A DNA stretch of 64,000 nt from Bactericera cockerelli (Eukaryota; Arthropoda; Insecta; Hemiptera; Triozidae), in assembly GCA_024516035.1 (NCBI GenBank), contig CM044963.1, forward strand, positions 29,270,014-29,334,013. Direction: 5' to 3'. The notes under the pieces are model-generated. The model had not been told where the DNA came from. It did no database searches and saw only the letters and a list, made by a program, of their open reading frames with translations. Shown here one piece after another: positions 1 through 9,858 of this stretch. How positions within the stretch are numbered: the first letter of the stretch is position 1; the number at the start of each line of letters is the position of its first letter. The position numbers were made by a program, and so were the translations under genes.

Positions 1-1110
1 TTGTCAAGGTAAAAGATAAGGGATAGTGTCCACTAAGATTAACAAATGCTCTTCGGACGTTAGTATTTTCCCAACGTGACATATTTTCAGACACTTAAGT
101 TGAACTCATCTTCTTGAATTTTCATCATCTAGAAGCAACAGTCTTGGAAATTCAACAGAGAGAAACAAATTATAATTTTTTCTCTCGATATTTCGAAATT
201 GAAGGGATTAGAGAAAAATTTCGACCTATCGAGATTTTGGATTTATCAAGATTTCGATTTAAGGGGAGGTTTGGAATAAAAAAATCGAACTATCTAGATT
301 AAAAGAAAAACGGTTTATTGAGTACTTTAATAAAAATTCTGCCAGATTCTGCTGTATATTCATAGTATAAGAATATGATTCATTGTCATATGTACTAATT
401 CATAGTTACTATTAGTGTTTTCCTATTAGTCCAGATTACAATGAATCCTAGTCTCATAAAATGGATATATTATATAATTCTTAATATGAATATAAATATA
501 ATTCTTACATATTGGATATCAAAGAGGTTGAATTCAAATTTATTTTTACAACATTAAGCCCATATGTACATTGATCATCAAAAGCGTATTCTTCAAACAT
601 TGCAAAGGGAGAGATCCGGCATTTTCAACAGGTAAATAAAATTAAAAGAAGCCTTTCGTTTACCCAGGGAGCCCACGCTCGCTTATGTCAGTGTAAGCAC
701 AAAGCTGTAAGCCTTTCTCGGACTCTCTACTCTCCAGGCTTAGATTACGCAGAGGTCATCGTTATTGTCCACAGTTGGAATGGGCGAAAAGGGATTTCTT
801 CAGGTATTTGTATTCCCCGGAATATCTTCATTCTGCCCTAAAACTCATCCGAACTTCAAAAAGTTCCACGTTCTAGTGTCCCCACTTCTACTCGGTCAAA
901 TTTCTGCTTCACCTTCGTCTTCGCATTTTACTTTCCCTTTTTCCAAATTTATCTGGGGTAGGATAATAATAATGACAATAGAATTGTCCATCTCTTATTC
1001 ATCACTTTCCGTCCAACGCCTCTTTCTATCCATAACTTCATACTCCAACTTTTTCTGTTATCTATCTCTCAATTCACCTTTTCACATTCTTTCCTTCTCA
1101 CTCTTTGTCT
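1..1110. other. AT-rich stretch without a recognisable gene
   Basis: I see no recognisable gene or repeat unit here. The open frames at 114-302 and 765-1139 have AT-rich or pyrimidine-driven composition and no recognisable domain. The second frame runs on into the SINE that begins at 1111. Confidence 0.5.
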
Positions 1111-1296
1111 GTCCCCCGCTAGCTCAGTGGTCAAGTTGAATCCAAAAGTCGCGGATTCAAAACCCAGCCGGGATATGACAAGTTAGGTATGCTCCCATTT
1201 GGAATTTTACCACATAAGATTACGTCTTGGGTTTAGTGCTGGAATAATTAGTCCTAATCGAGCAGCATAAATTATGTGATATTATTATTATTAATA
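1111..1296 (+). mobile_element. tRNA-derived SINE, family 1
   Basis: The head has a pol III A-box-like GCTAGCTCAGTGG and a B-box-like GGATTCAAAACCC about 35 bp later. The body contains AATTAGTCCTAATCG and the element ends in an (ATT)n tail. Related copies lie at 10095-10370 (minus), 29910-30060 (plus) and 34222-34385 (minus), which supports a dispersed family rather than a tRNA gene. Confidence 0.75.
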
Positions 1297-1564
1297 AAAC
1301 AATATTTCTTTAATAAACAATACCTTTGAAAATAACCTGGACAGAGCAAATACCTGGTATCCACCCCTGATGATAGCATTCCCTTTGTCCAGTCTAACAA
1401 TCACAGACAAAAGAAAGAAACAATTACCTGACGCAGTATTGGTTCCCTCCCCTCTTTCTAGACTTTTCCCCGTAATTGAAAAAGGGAAAAATCAAATAAT
1501 AGGTAAAATTTTATGTCTCAGACATACAGAATGTAAAAAGTTATATGAAAATTGCCATATTTTT

Positions 1565-1976
1565 GTTTATCACAATTGCGATATCAAAACTACTTAAAAT
1601 AACTTTACTAAATTTATGCTCAACTTTTGACTTGAACCACCGAACTTTTTTTTTTTTTTTTTTTCAAGTGGGGTTTAACGTCGCTTTCAACTGCCATGGT
1701 CATATATCACGACGGGGGTTTTACCCTCCATTCGCAGGAAACTCACAAACCTGCTACTCACATTGACCTCACCCAGCATGAGTGGGGCCGGGAAAAGCCA
1801 GCGTCACGAGAATTAGAATATGAATGGTCACCCATTCAAGTATTAACCTCGCTGGATGTCGCTTAACTTCGGTGTTCTGAAGGGAACCGGTGTATTCAAC
1901 ATGCCATCGACGCTGGCTCACCGAACTTTAGATTACAAGTCTACCGCCTTATCGATCAAACTACTGAGGTTGGTAT
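1565..1976 (-). mobile_element. tRNA-Thr-like SINE, split by a 5S-headed SINE
   Basis: On the minus strand this is the family whose head resembles tRNA-Thr (CTTGTAA anticodon loop, then GGTCGGTGGTTCAAGTCCC in intact copies). The 3' part is at 1565-1648 and the head at about 1919-1976; the 5S-headed element at 1645-1918 separates them. Joining the parts gives the arrangement seen in intact copies such as 48010-48172. Confidence 0.75.
1645..1918 (-). mobile_element. 5S rRNA-headed SINE (SINE3-type), full length with TSD
   Basis: On the minus strand the first about 118 bases (1918 down to 1801) are recognisably 5S rRNA. They begin GCCAGCG, contain GTTGAATACACCGGTTC, then CACCGAAGTTAAGC, then TACTTGAATGGGTGACC, and close with GACGCTGGC. 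A body follows (GGCCC, GCTGGGTGAGG, GGAGGGTAAAACCCCCGTC), then GCGACGTTAAACC and poly-A, seen here as a T-run at 1645-1664. An 11-bp target-site duplication caccgaacttt lies at 1638-1648 and 1919-1929 and sits inside a tRNA-Thr-like SINE, so this insertion is the younger. The 5S part would supply an internal pol III promoter. 5S-derived SINEs are an established class. Confidence 0.92.
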
Positions 1977-2497
1977 CCCACTAACACCTGAACTGTTGGA
2001 AAACGTTCTGGGGAAAGTCTATTAGAATATTATGAAGAGTATTAAGGGCGAGGACGAATGTGAAAAAAAAACCAATGATAGAACTTATTTAAATTTAGAA
2101 GGTAGCAAATATTGTGAACAATGAGAACTATAATGTTATATAAAACAGAAAAAAGGACTATCTACCCACCTACCTATGTTTGTTTGTCCGGAGTTGTTTA
2201 GCCAAAACGGTAAGAGATAGCGAAAAATGTCTCAGAATTGCCATATGGCAACGCTAGGCGGATAAGTTATAAAAAGAACATGTATATATTTGCGATTCAA
2301 CTAATGTGAAAATAATCATCAATATAAATAATACCATGTAGGAGTGAACACTTTTGGAATTTAGAGCAATTTTTAGAAACGAATGAAATTTGGCAGGATT
2401 TTCTTATATGACCCTATACATTTTACTCAAGTAAAACTATAAAATAGGAGAAATTCTATGGAGCTTTCTCATACCACCCTGAATTATTTATCTCTAC
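1977..2497. other. no gene seen
   Basis: AT-rich. 2205-2225 carries a short piece (ACGGTAAGAGATAGCGAAAA) that recurs near 63250 in a fragment of the dispersed repeat best seen at 17699-18347. Nothing else is recognisable. Confidence 0.45.
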
Positions 2498-2760
2498 CGA
2501 AAAAATGAATTATTCCTTTCAATACATTGTATTTTGTACAATGAGGAAATTCAAGGATTTTGTGACACCCTGCATGAATTTACCTAGGAAAAAACTGATT
2601 TTTCTCGTCATTGCGTTACTGAAAAATTAATTATTCCTTTCAATACATTGCATTTTGTACAATGAGGAAATTCAAGGATTTCGTGACACCCTGTATGAAT
2701 TTACCTAGGGAAAAACTGATTTTTCTCGTCATTGCGTTGTATTTTGTACAATGAGGGAAT
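2498..2760. repeat. 121-bp tandem repeat, about 2.2 copies
   Basis: The segment beginning TATTCCTTTCAATACATT at 2511 recurs at 2632. The unit includes ATTTTGTACAATGAGG and GTGACACCCTG. A third, truncated unit ends at about 2757. Confidence 0.85.
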
Positions 2761-2994
2761 TCTCGCGGGAATAAATACATCAGACGAATCACCAGGGACG
2801 ATTCCGAGGGAAATTGAACGCAATTGTTCGCTTAGTTTTCCCGCATTGTTCCCTTCAATATTGTTCTCCAGCTTCTGATATTGTTTCCATTGTGTGTTTC
2901 TAATAATGTTTCTATTATGGTGATCGCGAGTTCTTTGTTTGTTGTATTTTTTACCTTTCCATTTTTCCCTCTCATATCTATGATGGTTCTATCT

Positions 2995-3150
2995 CTTGCA
3001 CTATTAACTCATAAATTGATGTCTTTGTCTTTATGTATTATTGTTCATGATTGTTCCTTCATCTTGTACTGTTAACTCATAAATTGATGTCTTTGTCTGT
3101 GTTGAATAATTGTTCTAGGATCTTGCTCTGCTGTGTTCATGTCTTTGTCT
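2995..3150. repeat. 68-bp imperfect direct duplication
   Basis: TTAACTCATAAATTGATGTC starts at 3004 and again at 3072, each followed by TTTGTCT. It lies in T-rich sequence (2761-3480) in which I recognise no gene. Confidence 0.7.
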
Positions 3151-3482
3151 GCTTCGTTATTAATACTTTTTCTTTTGAGGTTTTCAGTTATTGCTTCTAT
3201 TGTGTTTTTAAAAATGTTTCTTTCTATCAATTACTGATCTTTTTAATATTTACTTTTTCCCTTGTTGATAAAACAGTATCAGAAAATGACTTCATCATCT
3301 TTTAGTTTATTTTTGTACTCTACCGTGTTATGAAAGTCTTGTTCTCCACTTGTTTTTCAAATCTTCTTCATCATCTTCTAGAACCATTTAATGCTTAATA
3401 TTACTGAATAATATATGGACAATAATGTTAATTGCTTGTTTCTTCTATCCACATTTAAATTCTTTAGCGTTCTTCTTCTTTC

Positions 3483-3650
3483 ACTCAGTCTTATCCCACT
3501 TGAGCAGGGTCGACGTTGTCCAACCTCATGGTTGAGGTTGGACGGCTAGATGCCCTTCCTAGCACCAACGATTCTGTTTAATTTAAGTTTAATTTAATTT
3601 AAGTTTAATTTAACGTCCTTTGGCCCTCGGTCTAGGGTACACAGGGGGTG
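3483..3650 (-). mobile_element. 3' end fragment of a central-domain SINE
   Basis: The inverted pair CAACCTCATGGTTGAGGTTG and the following GGC..AGATGCCCTTCCTA match, in reverse, the 3' part of the SINE at 60252-60690 (AACCTCAACCACGAGGTT, AAGAGCATCCAGCC). The head and central body are missing. Confidence 0.6.
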
Positions 3651-3885
3651 TAATGCGGAACTGTGTGCACCTAGATAACTCTTAATAGACGGGTCCACGT
3701 GCACGTGCTTGTGCATGTCCCCGGGGGCTGGTAACATTGCATTGCGCATCTTGGAATGTAAGCAAATGACATGGCTAAGTTCTATTAAGGACCGGGTGAG
3801 CGGTATATCTTACCAAACACTTTTATAATTTCTTATGACAACGCATATGAAAATTATAAAAGAAAAAAATGATCATTAATGATAT

Positions 3886-4107
3886 TAACAACTCAGAAAC
3901 GTTTGTAGGCTGTGTTGAACCAATATCAGAGAATGACATAAAAAAACAACAACTCAGAAACTTTTGTAGACTGGGTTGAACAAACATCAAAGAATAAGCA
4001 ACAACTCAGAAAGTTTGTAGACTGGTTGGAATTAAAATCAAATAATGATAATAAAATAAAATAACTCAGACACCTTTGTTGACTGGGTTAAACAAACACC
4101 AGAGAAA
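3886..4107. repeat. about 55-60 bp tandem repeat, 4 diverged copies
   Basis: Each unit starts with (A)ACTCAGAAAC or a variant, then TTTGTAGACTGGGTTGAAC and AAATATCAGAGAATGA-like sequence. Starts are near 3890, 3950, 4000 and 4060. Copies differ by substitutions and small indels. Confidence 0.75.
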
Positions 4108-5306
4108 TAGTTGGTTTACTACCAGGTCACTATTTCCTAAGAAACAACATTGGAGTACACAATGACACCATTGAGTACGATAAATGTGGTGAGGGAACAC
4201 CCTCTCCCATCCTAATCAAGTCACTCACAAAAATCCAAACTCTTGTATACTCAGGACAAAAGCTGGAAACAAACACTGTGAACTTATATAACACCTGCTA
4301 AACTTTTTAGTGCAGCAGACGTTTTTGAAAGTGATGAGTGAGCTTAATGGGGTGCAATAGTTCTAAATAATGGACGCAGCACATAGGAATTTCTTTTAGA
4401 AAAGACCCCCAGATATAATGTAATGTAATGTAATGTAACGTCCTGGAGAAGGATAAATTCTTTAGCGTTCTAACTGTTCTAAAATCTGGCAGATTCACAA
4501 AAAAATAACATATTGATATCTTTGTACAAATAACATTGTATTTGTAATCTTTACAAATAATCTTTGTACAAATATTGCCATAGGCAATAACCCCGCCCTT
4601 TAGTTAGGACATATGTTTTTCTATATTTTTCTATCCTTTTTCATTTTATTGTATACACTTTTTTCATTTTTTAAATAATTATTTACATTGACGTACATTA
4701 TGCCCATTTATCTCTAATAAAGTGTAAAATAATAGTAATAATAACTATGCATCATCTTGTTGTGAAAGTTTTATCTGCGTGGTCACATGAATGATTTTTC
4801 TTTTGAGATTTTTTTTTTTTTTTTTTTTTTTTCAATTAACTCTATTATATTTTATTTTAATATTCATACATATCCTTCATTTAATATTTAATAGTTACTG
4901 CAATCCAATGTACTTTTCAGTATGTGGTGGATTGCAGCAAATAGTATTGTCTTTTTTTTTTCATGTCTTTTTTTATTATTATTGATAAACATTTTTATAT
5001 AAGATTGATAATGGTTTCCGCTATTTTCAGTATTTTTCTAAGTGGGAAAATTTTAACCAGTCCCAAATAAAGCAAAGAAATACTATTTTACTTATCTTCG
5101 CGAAAGAATAATTTAAAATTATTTTTTAAAAAAGTCTCCAATTTCTGTAGCTCTTATTTGTTCTCTCGGTGGAGAACTTATTAGGTACTTCTCTTCTGAA
5201 ATAAAATAATGCTAATATAAACAAATTGAAACCTCAAGTTCAAAGAAAAAGGTTTGAATATTTTTAAATTATCATATTTTTGTTAATTATTTTCGTGATC
5301 AGTATA
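4108..5306. other. AT-rich spacer with short repeats
   Basis: No gene is seen. It contains a (TAATG)n run at about 4417-4437 and a poly-T tract at 4809-4831. A fragment at 4575-4612 (GGCAATAACCCCGCC) belongs to a dispersed repeat tail that recurs at 26390, 39850, 53560 and 59490. Confidence 0.5.
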
Positions 5307-5539
5307 TCAGTATAAACAGAAAAGTGAGAAGTTGTACTAGATGTACATGAATATCAGAACATACCTGGACAGCTGTTTCGAGCTTATCTGCTCTCATCAG
5401 CAGGTAATAGTTCTGAATATCCATGCCATCAACTAACCTCTCTATTTTAATCAGTATAAACAGAAAAGTGAGAAGTTGTACTAGATGTACATGAATATCA
5501 GAACATACCTGGACAGCTGTTTCGAGCTTATCTGCTCTC
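5307..5539 (-). repeat. 144-bp tandem unit with hammerhead ribozyme (retrozyme/Penelope-type repeat)
   Basis: Unit 1 is 5307-5450. Unit 2 restarts at 5451 with the same TCAGTATAAACAGAAAAGTG and is broken off at 5539. The minus strand of unit 1 encodes a complete hammerhead motif. A third, truncated copy at 9855-9961 begins with the last 20 bases of one unit joined to the start of the next, so the family is genuinely head-to-tail. Tandem hammerhead units of this kind are known from metazoan retrozymes and from terminal repeats of Penelope-like elements. No reverse transcriptase lies nearby, so a non-autonomous element is the likelier reading. Confidence 0.8.
5362..5406 (-). ncRNA. type I hammerhead ribozyme with minimal stem III
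   Basis: Read on the minus strand: stem I UACCUG, core CUGAUGA, stem II GAGC-AGAUAA-GCUC, core GAAA, stem III CAG/CUG without a loop, cleavage triplet GUC, then CAGGUA closing stem I (6 pairs). All conserved core bases are present. A palindromic stem III of 3 bp is typical of hammerheads in retrozymes and Penelope-like elements, which are thought to cleave as dimers; tandem units would provide the partner. The second unit (5451-5539) keeps the GAAA and GUC side but has lost CUGAUGA. Confidence 0.88.
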
Positions 5540-5660
5540 CTGATGACACAACTACTCAAATTTGTTCACTACATCTTTACACTCGAACTACCGACATTCA
5601 GTTTACCGACCTTCAGTCTGTCACCTTATCGATCAAGCTACTAAGGTCGATTGAAGTTCA
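5540..5660 (-). mobile_element. tRNA-Thr-like SINE fragment
   Basis: TCACCTTATCGATCAAGCTACTAAGGTCG at the right end matches the reversed head of the Thr-like SINE, and CTACTCAAATTTG at the left matches its 3' region. The piece is diverged and has lost the B box. Confidence 0.55.
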
Positions 5661-5867
5661 TAGTATCAACCATTAGGTACATGTCAAAAAAATAGCAAAC
5701 ACAACAACAAACAATCAAAATGCTGTCCTTCCATCTGTAAAGATAATAAATATCATCTGGTGTATTGTATATTTTTCTACGTTTTTTTTGCCTAACGACT
5801 TTTGCTTTTTTCATTTTCTCCCTCTTCCCCTTTTCTTCTCTAGTGTTTTCACTTTTCCCTACTCTAC

Positions 5868-5871
5868 TTCC

Positions 5872-5918
<47 letters not shown>

Positions 5919-6113
5919 TCTTTCACTCTCTCCTTTCCTCTCTCTCTCCTTCTCTCTCTCTCTCTATTTCTCTTTTTCTCTCTCCCCTCTTTCCCTCTCT
6001 CCTTCTCTCTCTTCCTCTTTCCCACTCTCTCTCTCTCTCCTTCTCTCTCTCTCTCTCCTTTCCTATCTCTCTCTCCTTTCCTCTCTCTCTCTCTCTCTCT
6101 CTCTGTCTGTCTC
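5868..6113. repeat. CT-rich microsatellite tract
   Basis: (CT)n with scattered TTT, CCC and A interruptions. Long open frames on both strands here encode only Ser/Leu/Phe or Arg/Glu runs and are composition artefacts. Confidence 0.95.
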
Positions 6114-6364
6114 TGCCGTATTCGCTCCTCTCCTCTCTATCCACGATTGTTCATTTATTTATTTTTCTCTTTCTCTATCTCTTTCAATTTCTCTCAAAAA
6201 TAAATTCACTAAGCGATCATTATCTTTGCTTACTAATCAGTTTTTTTTGCCTTTCAACAATACCGAGATTTCTTGAGTTACTTCCGAGCTTAGTATCTTT
6301 TAGGCTTAGGACTCTTACCATGAAATCCAAGCGTTGCGTGTCCATGAGAGAATTAGGAGTATAA

Positions 6365-6583
6365 GTAACTAGTAGTCAAGTTGTTAACGCGCTAGTCTGG
6401 CAATCCAGGTAGCGTAGGGATCCGTTGGTTCGAATCCCACCCCGTGCATGAATTTTTCGTCATTAATTTGAGTTTGTGACCACATAATCATAAGACTCTG
6501 AAGGTTAGATGGTAGAAAATGCTTTGAGCATTAACCTCACCTGGTGGTTACCTTCCACTAAAGAGAGTTAATATTATTATTTT
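6365..6583 (+). mobile_element. tRNA-like SINE, family 2
   Basis: Head: TAGTCAAGTTGTTAACGCGC (A-box region) and GGTTCGAATCCC (B box), then GTGCATGAATTTTT. Body: GACTCTGAAGGTTAG, AAAATGCTTTGAGCATTAAC, CACCTGGTGGTTACCTTCC, then an (ATT)n tail. Better copies (61965-62218) start GCACTGG and close CCCAGTGCA, a full 7-bp acceptor stem. Other copies: 13490-13705, 42003-42210, 58375-58580 and 61700-61925, all minus. Confidence 0.85.
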
Positions 6584-6873
6584 AGGTCCAAATTATGAAA
6601 CAGGATTAGATTAATGTAATCCTGTTTTGCCCTTAAAACGCCCTCTAGTGGGAATTTCAACCAATCACAGTGCATTTATATCAGCTGTTAACTGATAGTG
6701 GCTCGCATTAACAAATCCTAAATATTTAATCCTCTTTCTCAATTTGGCCATTCATGGTCATGGTCATTAGGTACTATAAATTTCACGAATTTTAAAAATA
6801 TTTTTTTTTTTTTTAATCTAGATATTTTAACGTCTCTTTTTTATACATGGTCAATTGGTCACATTACGAAGAG
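6584..6873. other. no gene seen
   Basis: AT-rich with a poly-T run at about 6800-6814. No repeat unit or coding signal is recognised. Confidence 0.4.
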
Positions 6874-7114
6874 GCTTAATATATAAATGTCAAAGTCACT
6901 GACCACTGACTGACCACTGACTGATCATCGCTCTACAGCCCAAACCGTAAGTCCTAGGAAGCTGAAATTTGGTAGGTAGCTTTGTCTTATAGTCTAGATG
7001 TGCAATAAGACGGGATTTTTCGAAATTCCCACTACAACACCTGCCATTGGCGAAAAAGGATTTTTTGCTTTCACGGCCATGCCTCGGCCCGCAAAGCGGG
7101 CGTCAGCCCGCTTG
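6874..7114 (+). mobile_element. non-autonomous Helitron copy 1
   Basis: It starts CTTAATATATAAATG. Just before its end it has the hairpin GCCCGCAAAGCGGGC followed by CAGCCCGCTTG. It matches 32235-32475 (minus) and 52044-52291 (plus). The 5' TC is mutated and the 3' CTAG reads CTTG, so this looks like an older copy. Confidence 0.8.
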
Positions 7115-7149
7115 TACACTCTATTTGCTCAAAAATTCGCTGACCAAGT

Positions 7150-7312
7150 ACTTAAATTACTATCACCCAGCCTGAGTGGGGCCGAGAACAGCTAGCATCA
7201 AGACGGATCGAATTCGAGGGGTCACACATCCATGTCCTAACCTCGGTGGGCGTTGGTTAACTTCAGTGACAGACCTTGAACGGGTGCATTCTACGTGCCA
7301 TCGACAGCGATG
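7150..7312 (-). mobile_element. diverged 5S-headed SINE, head and part of body
   Basis: TCACCCAGCCTGAGTGGGGCC is the reversed body and CATCCATGTCCTAACCTCGG..GTTAACTTCAGTG is the reversed, decayed 5S head. No TSD or poly-A was identified. Confidence 0.7.
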
Positions 7313-7319
7313 ATGAGTG

Positions 7320-7857
7320 AGAGTGTTTTTTTTTATTATAATATATATATATATTTTTTTTTTTTTTGATCAGAAGTATTATATTTTTGTTGACAAAAAG
7401 CATTCGAGGAAGTTATGTTCACAAATTGCTACTCTATATGTTTTTTTTTTTTTTTTTGAACCGTTTGATCTTTGAACTTGATTTTATGTAGATTTATGTA
7501 AACTTGGGGGCGGTCAAAATTAAACTGATTTCAATGGTGGATAAAAAAATCGTTTGTATTAAAATAAATTTAAGCTTGATAAATTAAAAAACAGCAGGAT
7601 TTTATATACATTTATTTATACACCTACCTTTTTTTATTTATTTATTTTACAAAGCGGACTTTGTATTTCCGAACTATATGTATACGTATATGTATGTACT
7701 TTGAAAATATACTGTCACTAAACAGTTCCTTATGTTGATCAATAACTTTTCATATTATAAATAAACTGAAATGATATCTTGATAAAATATAACTTAGCTC
7801 TTTGGTTGTTTTTCTTTATAACCAGATTATTCCTTTACAATTTTTAAACTGTCTCCT
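7320..7857. other. AT-rich spacer with poly-T tracts
   Basis: Poly-T tracts lie at about 7356-7368 and 7441-7457. No gene or family repeat is recognised. Confidence 0.4.
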
Positions 7858-8278
7858 TATAATATTGGAAAAAGAGATAGAAAGAGAGAAAGTAAGATAA
7901 AGTAAGAGAAAAAAAGAGAGAGAAAGAAAAAGAAAGAGATAGAAAGCAAGAGATATAGATAGATAAGAATAAAAAGAGAGAGAGAGAGAAAGACAAAGAA
8001 AGAGAGATAAAGTGTCTACTTATAATATTGGAAAAAGAGATAGAAAGAGAGAAAGAAAGAGAGAGAAAGAAAAAGAAAGAGATAGAAAGAAAGAGATATA
8101 GAGAGATAAGATAAGAGAGAAGAGAAGACAAAGAAAGAGAGAAAGAGAAAGAGAAAGAGATATAGAGAGAAGAAGAAAGAGAAATTGAGAGGGGGGAGGG
8201 GGGAGGGAAAGAGAGACGAAGAGTGTAGAGAGAGGGAGACAAACAGAGAGGGGGAGGGAGAAAGCTAACAGGGAGGGA
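7858..8278. repeat. GA-rich microsatellite tract with internal duplication
   Basis: (GA)n with AAA and TAGA interruptions. The motif TATAATATTGGAAAAAGAGAT occurs at about 7858 and again at about 8020, so the tract includes a roughly 160-bp duplication. It ends in G-rich AGAGAGGGGGAGGG. Confidence 0.9.
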
Positions 8279-8744
8279 GGATTTCTAATTTTCTTTTTCT
8301 TTTCAGTTTTGTCAGTTTTATTTGCAATGGAAATTCAGCCCTAATCGAGGAACCGAGGTTAATGAGAATGGAGAGCGGAACAATTAAGTAGATAATTTAT
8401 TTATTTATTTACTGAACAGCGAATTGAAGAAATTTGGAGAGAGAAAGAGAGAGAGAGTGAATATTTATATAAAAAAAGAGGGTAGAGAAGTATTTTAAAT
8501 GGTGTTACACCATTTTGCCATGTTTTGATGATATAAAGATGAAAGTAATGATTAATATTCAATGCAAATTTATTTTATATCCATTACTAAAACTGTTAGC
8601 TACATATGTGGTTTTAAGTTCCCATTTTTTTTTTTTTTTTTTCAAAGGGGGGGTTTCTTTTAAAAGTTCAGGTAAATTGTCCTGGATTTTAAATCTATAT
8701 AGACATTATCAAAATATCCGTACATTTCCAAATTAATTTGTATT
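8279..8744. other. no gene seen
   Basis: AT-rich, with a short GA run at about 8430-8458 and a poly-T at 8624-8642. The frame at 8515-8736 has no recognisable domain. Confidence 0.4.
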
Positions 8745-8832
8745 ATTATTATTATAGACTGTTTGGGGTCCCACAAGAGAAGCCCCAATTCTCACACCGA
8801 CCTCTCTTATCCATTGTGACCTAATTTTTATT
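8745..8832 (-). mobile_element. 3' tail fragment of tRNA-Gly-like SINE
   Basis: ATTATTATAGACTGTTTGG..TCCCACAAGAGAAGC..CACCGACCTCT matches the reversed 3' end of the SINE at 19405-19752 (ATTATTATAGACTGGTTGGA, CCACAAGAGAAGCACC, CGACCTCTATTTAG). Confidence 0.65.
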
Positions 8833-9045
8833 TTTTTTTGGTTTCAATACAATTTTAAATTTTATTTAAATTATATTTTCCTATATGACTATTTTTAAGT
8901 TTAAAAAAAAAAAATATATTGGTTTTCTTGATCTGTTTCTAATTGATACTGATTCGCTCATCTGTTTCAGTGCAAGGCGATGGAACCGCTCTCACTCCAC
9001 CTCTTTTGACTCTCCTGCTCTCCATCTGTTTCACTGTTGCCAATC

Positions 9046-9085
9046 GGTTATTTCGATGAACAGGCGTGAAACACGTGTCTGTTTC
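9046..9085 (+). ncRNA. hammerhead-like remnant
   Basis: TTTCGATGA, a short AC..GT stem II, GAAA, palindromic CAC/GTG stem III and the GUC triplet follow one another in the order of a type I hammerhead. CUGAUGA is altered to UCGAUGA and stem I does not pair convincingly, so it is at best decayed. It is listed because GAAACACGTGTC has the same architecture as GAAACAGCTGTC at 5362-5406. Confidence 0.35.
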
Positions 9086-9199
9086 ATTGAAACAGCAAGA
9101 AGGACTTCAAACTAGAAATGTACGCTACTACCAAACTAATTTGAAAATTGTAAATTTTGTATAAAATTAATGATGCTCTTTAATAACGAACAAAGATAG

Positions 9200-9355
9200 G
9201 CCCCAGAGACAGCAAAACACATTCTTCGTGAATGTGGAGCAGCCTCTCACACCCGACTGAAACACTTCTCAAGGCTGATTTTAACACCTAAAGAAGTTAA
9301 TGAAACCAGTCCTAAAAGAATCTTAAGCTATATTAAAGGCTTAGATCTCTTTTAG
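9200..9355 (+). pseudogene. C-terminal end of a non-LTR retrotransposon ORF2
   Basis: A 51-codon open segment ending in TAG translates as APETAKHILRECGAASHTRL, continues with LILTPKEV, and closes with RILSYIKGLDLF. The ETAKHILREC stretch is the His/Cys end-of-ORF2 motif of non-LTR elements, where a CCHC-type knuckle follows the RT. Everything upstream is missing, so this is a heavily 5'-truncated LINE copy. The following bases to about 9450, ending CCTTTACCAATACCTATACC, are probably its 3' UTR and tail. The clade cannot be assigned from so short a piece. Confidence 0.7.
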
Positions 9356-9699
9356 AATAACATTAGTATGTCACAAAAGATCTATCTAAGGTCGCAGTGA
9401 CAAAGACCTTTCGTAGCCGATAGCCCTACCTTTACCAATACCTATACCAACGTACAAAAATAATTACCTACATATATCTAATTATTTTTATCTGTTTTCA
9501 AAGGTCTACATTGTATAATAGATTACCAATAAACTTGTTTTGTAAACCTTATAAAAAAAAAAATTATCTATTACATTGTATTGATGGTAAAATTCAGTTG
9601 TTATCAACAAAAAAATAATGTTTCTCTTTAGTCGAGTGTTAAATGTTCGAAGCATTTTATAATCATATCTGTAGTTTATAAATGTCTTTCTTTGTGTTA
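9356..9699. other. LINE 3' tail and AT-rich spacer
   Basis: Probable 3' UTR of the LINE fragment to about 9450, then AT-rich sequence in which I see nothing. Confidence 0.4.
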
Positions 9700-9858
9700 T
9701 TATATCACAACTGTAGTGGGTAGCGCAGAATTATAGGACTTTTCCGTATCTTTAATATTTCAATATCTTATTTTTGCCTATAATTCCGCCACTGGTCGCT
9801 GCTAACATCAAAGCAGCTACTCAATTTTTCTCACGAGGTATGAGTGGACCCCGATCTA
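9700..9858 (-). mobile_element. SINE family 4, body only
   Basis: GTGGGTAGCGC, TTTTTGCCTATAATTCCGCC, ACTGGTCGCTGCTAACATC and CTCACGAGGTATGAGTGGAC match the reversed body of the copies at 33671-33905 and 30085-30318. The tRNA-like head is replaced by the hammerhead-repeat fragment. Confidence 0.75.

Noticed and set aside
765..1139. 124-aa open frame
   Set aside because: Pyrimidine-rich, no recognisable domain, and it runs into the tRNA-derived head of a SINE.
5765..6364. 199-aa and overlapping Ser/Leu/Phe-rich or Arg/Glu-rich open frames (likewise at 7844-8242, 15739-16898, 22276-23326, 30844-31167, 32602-33471, 40904-41176, 44542-45585, 57502-58096, 61241-61717)
   Set aside because: They are six-frame translations of CT/GA microsatellites, which lack stop codons by composition.
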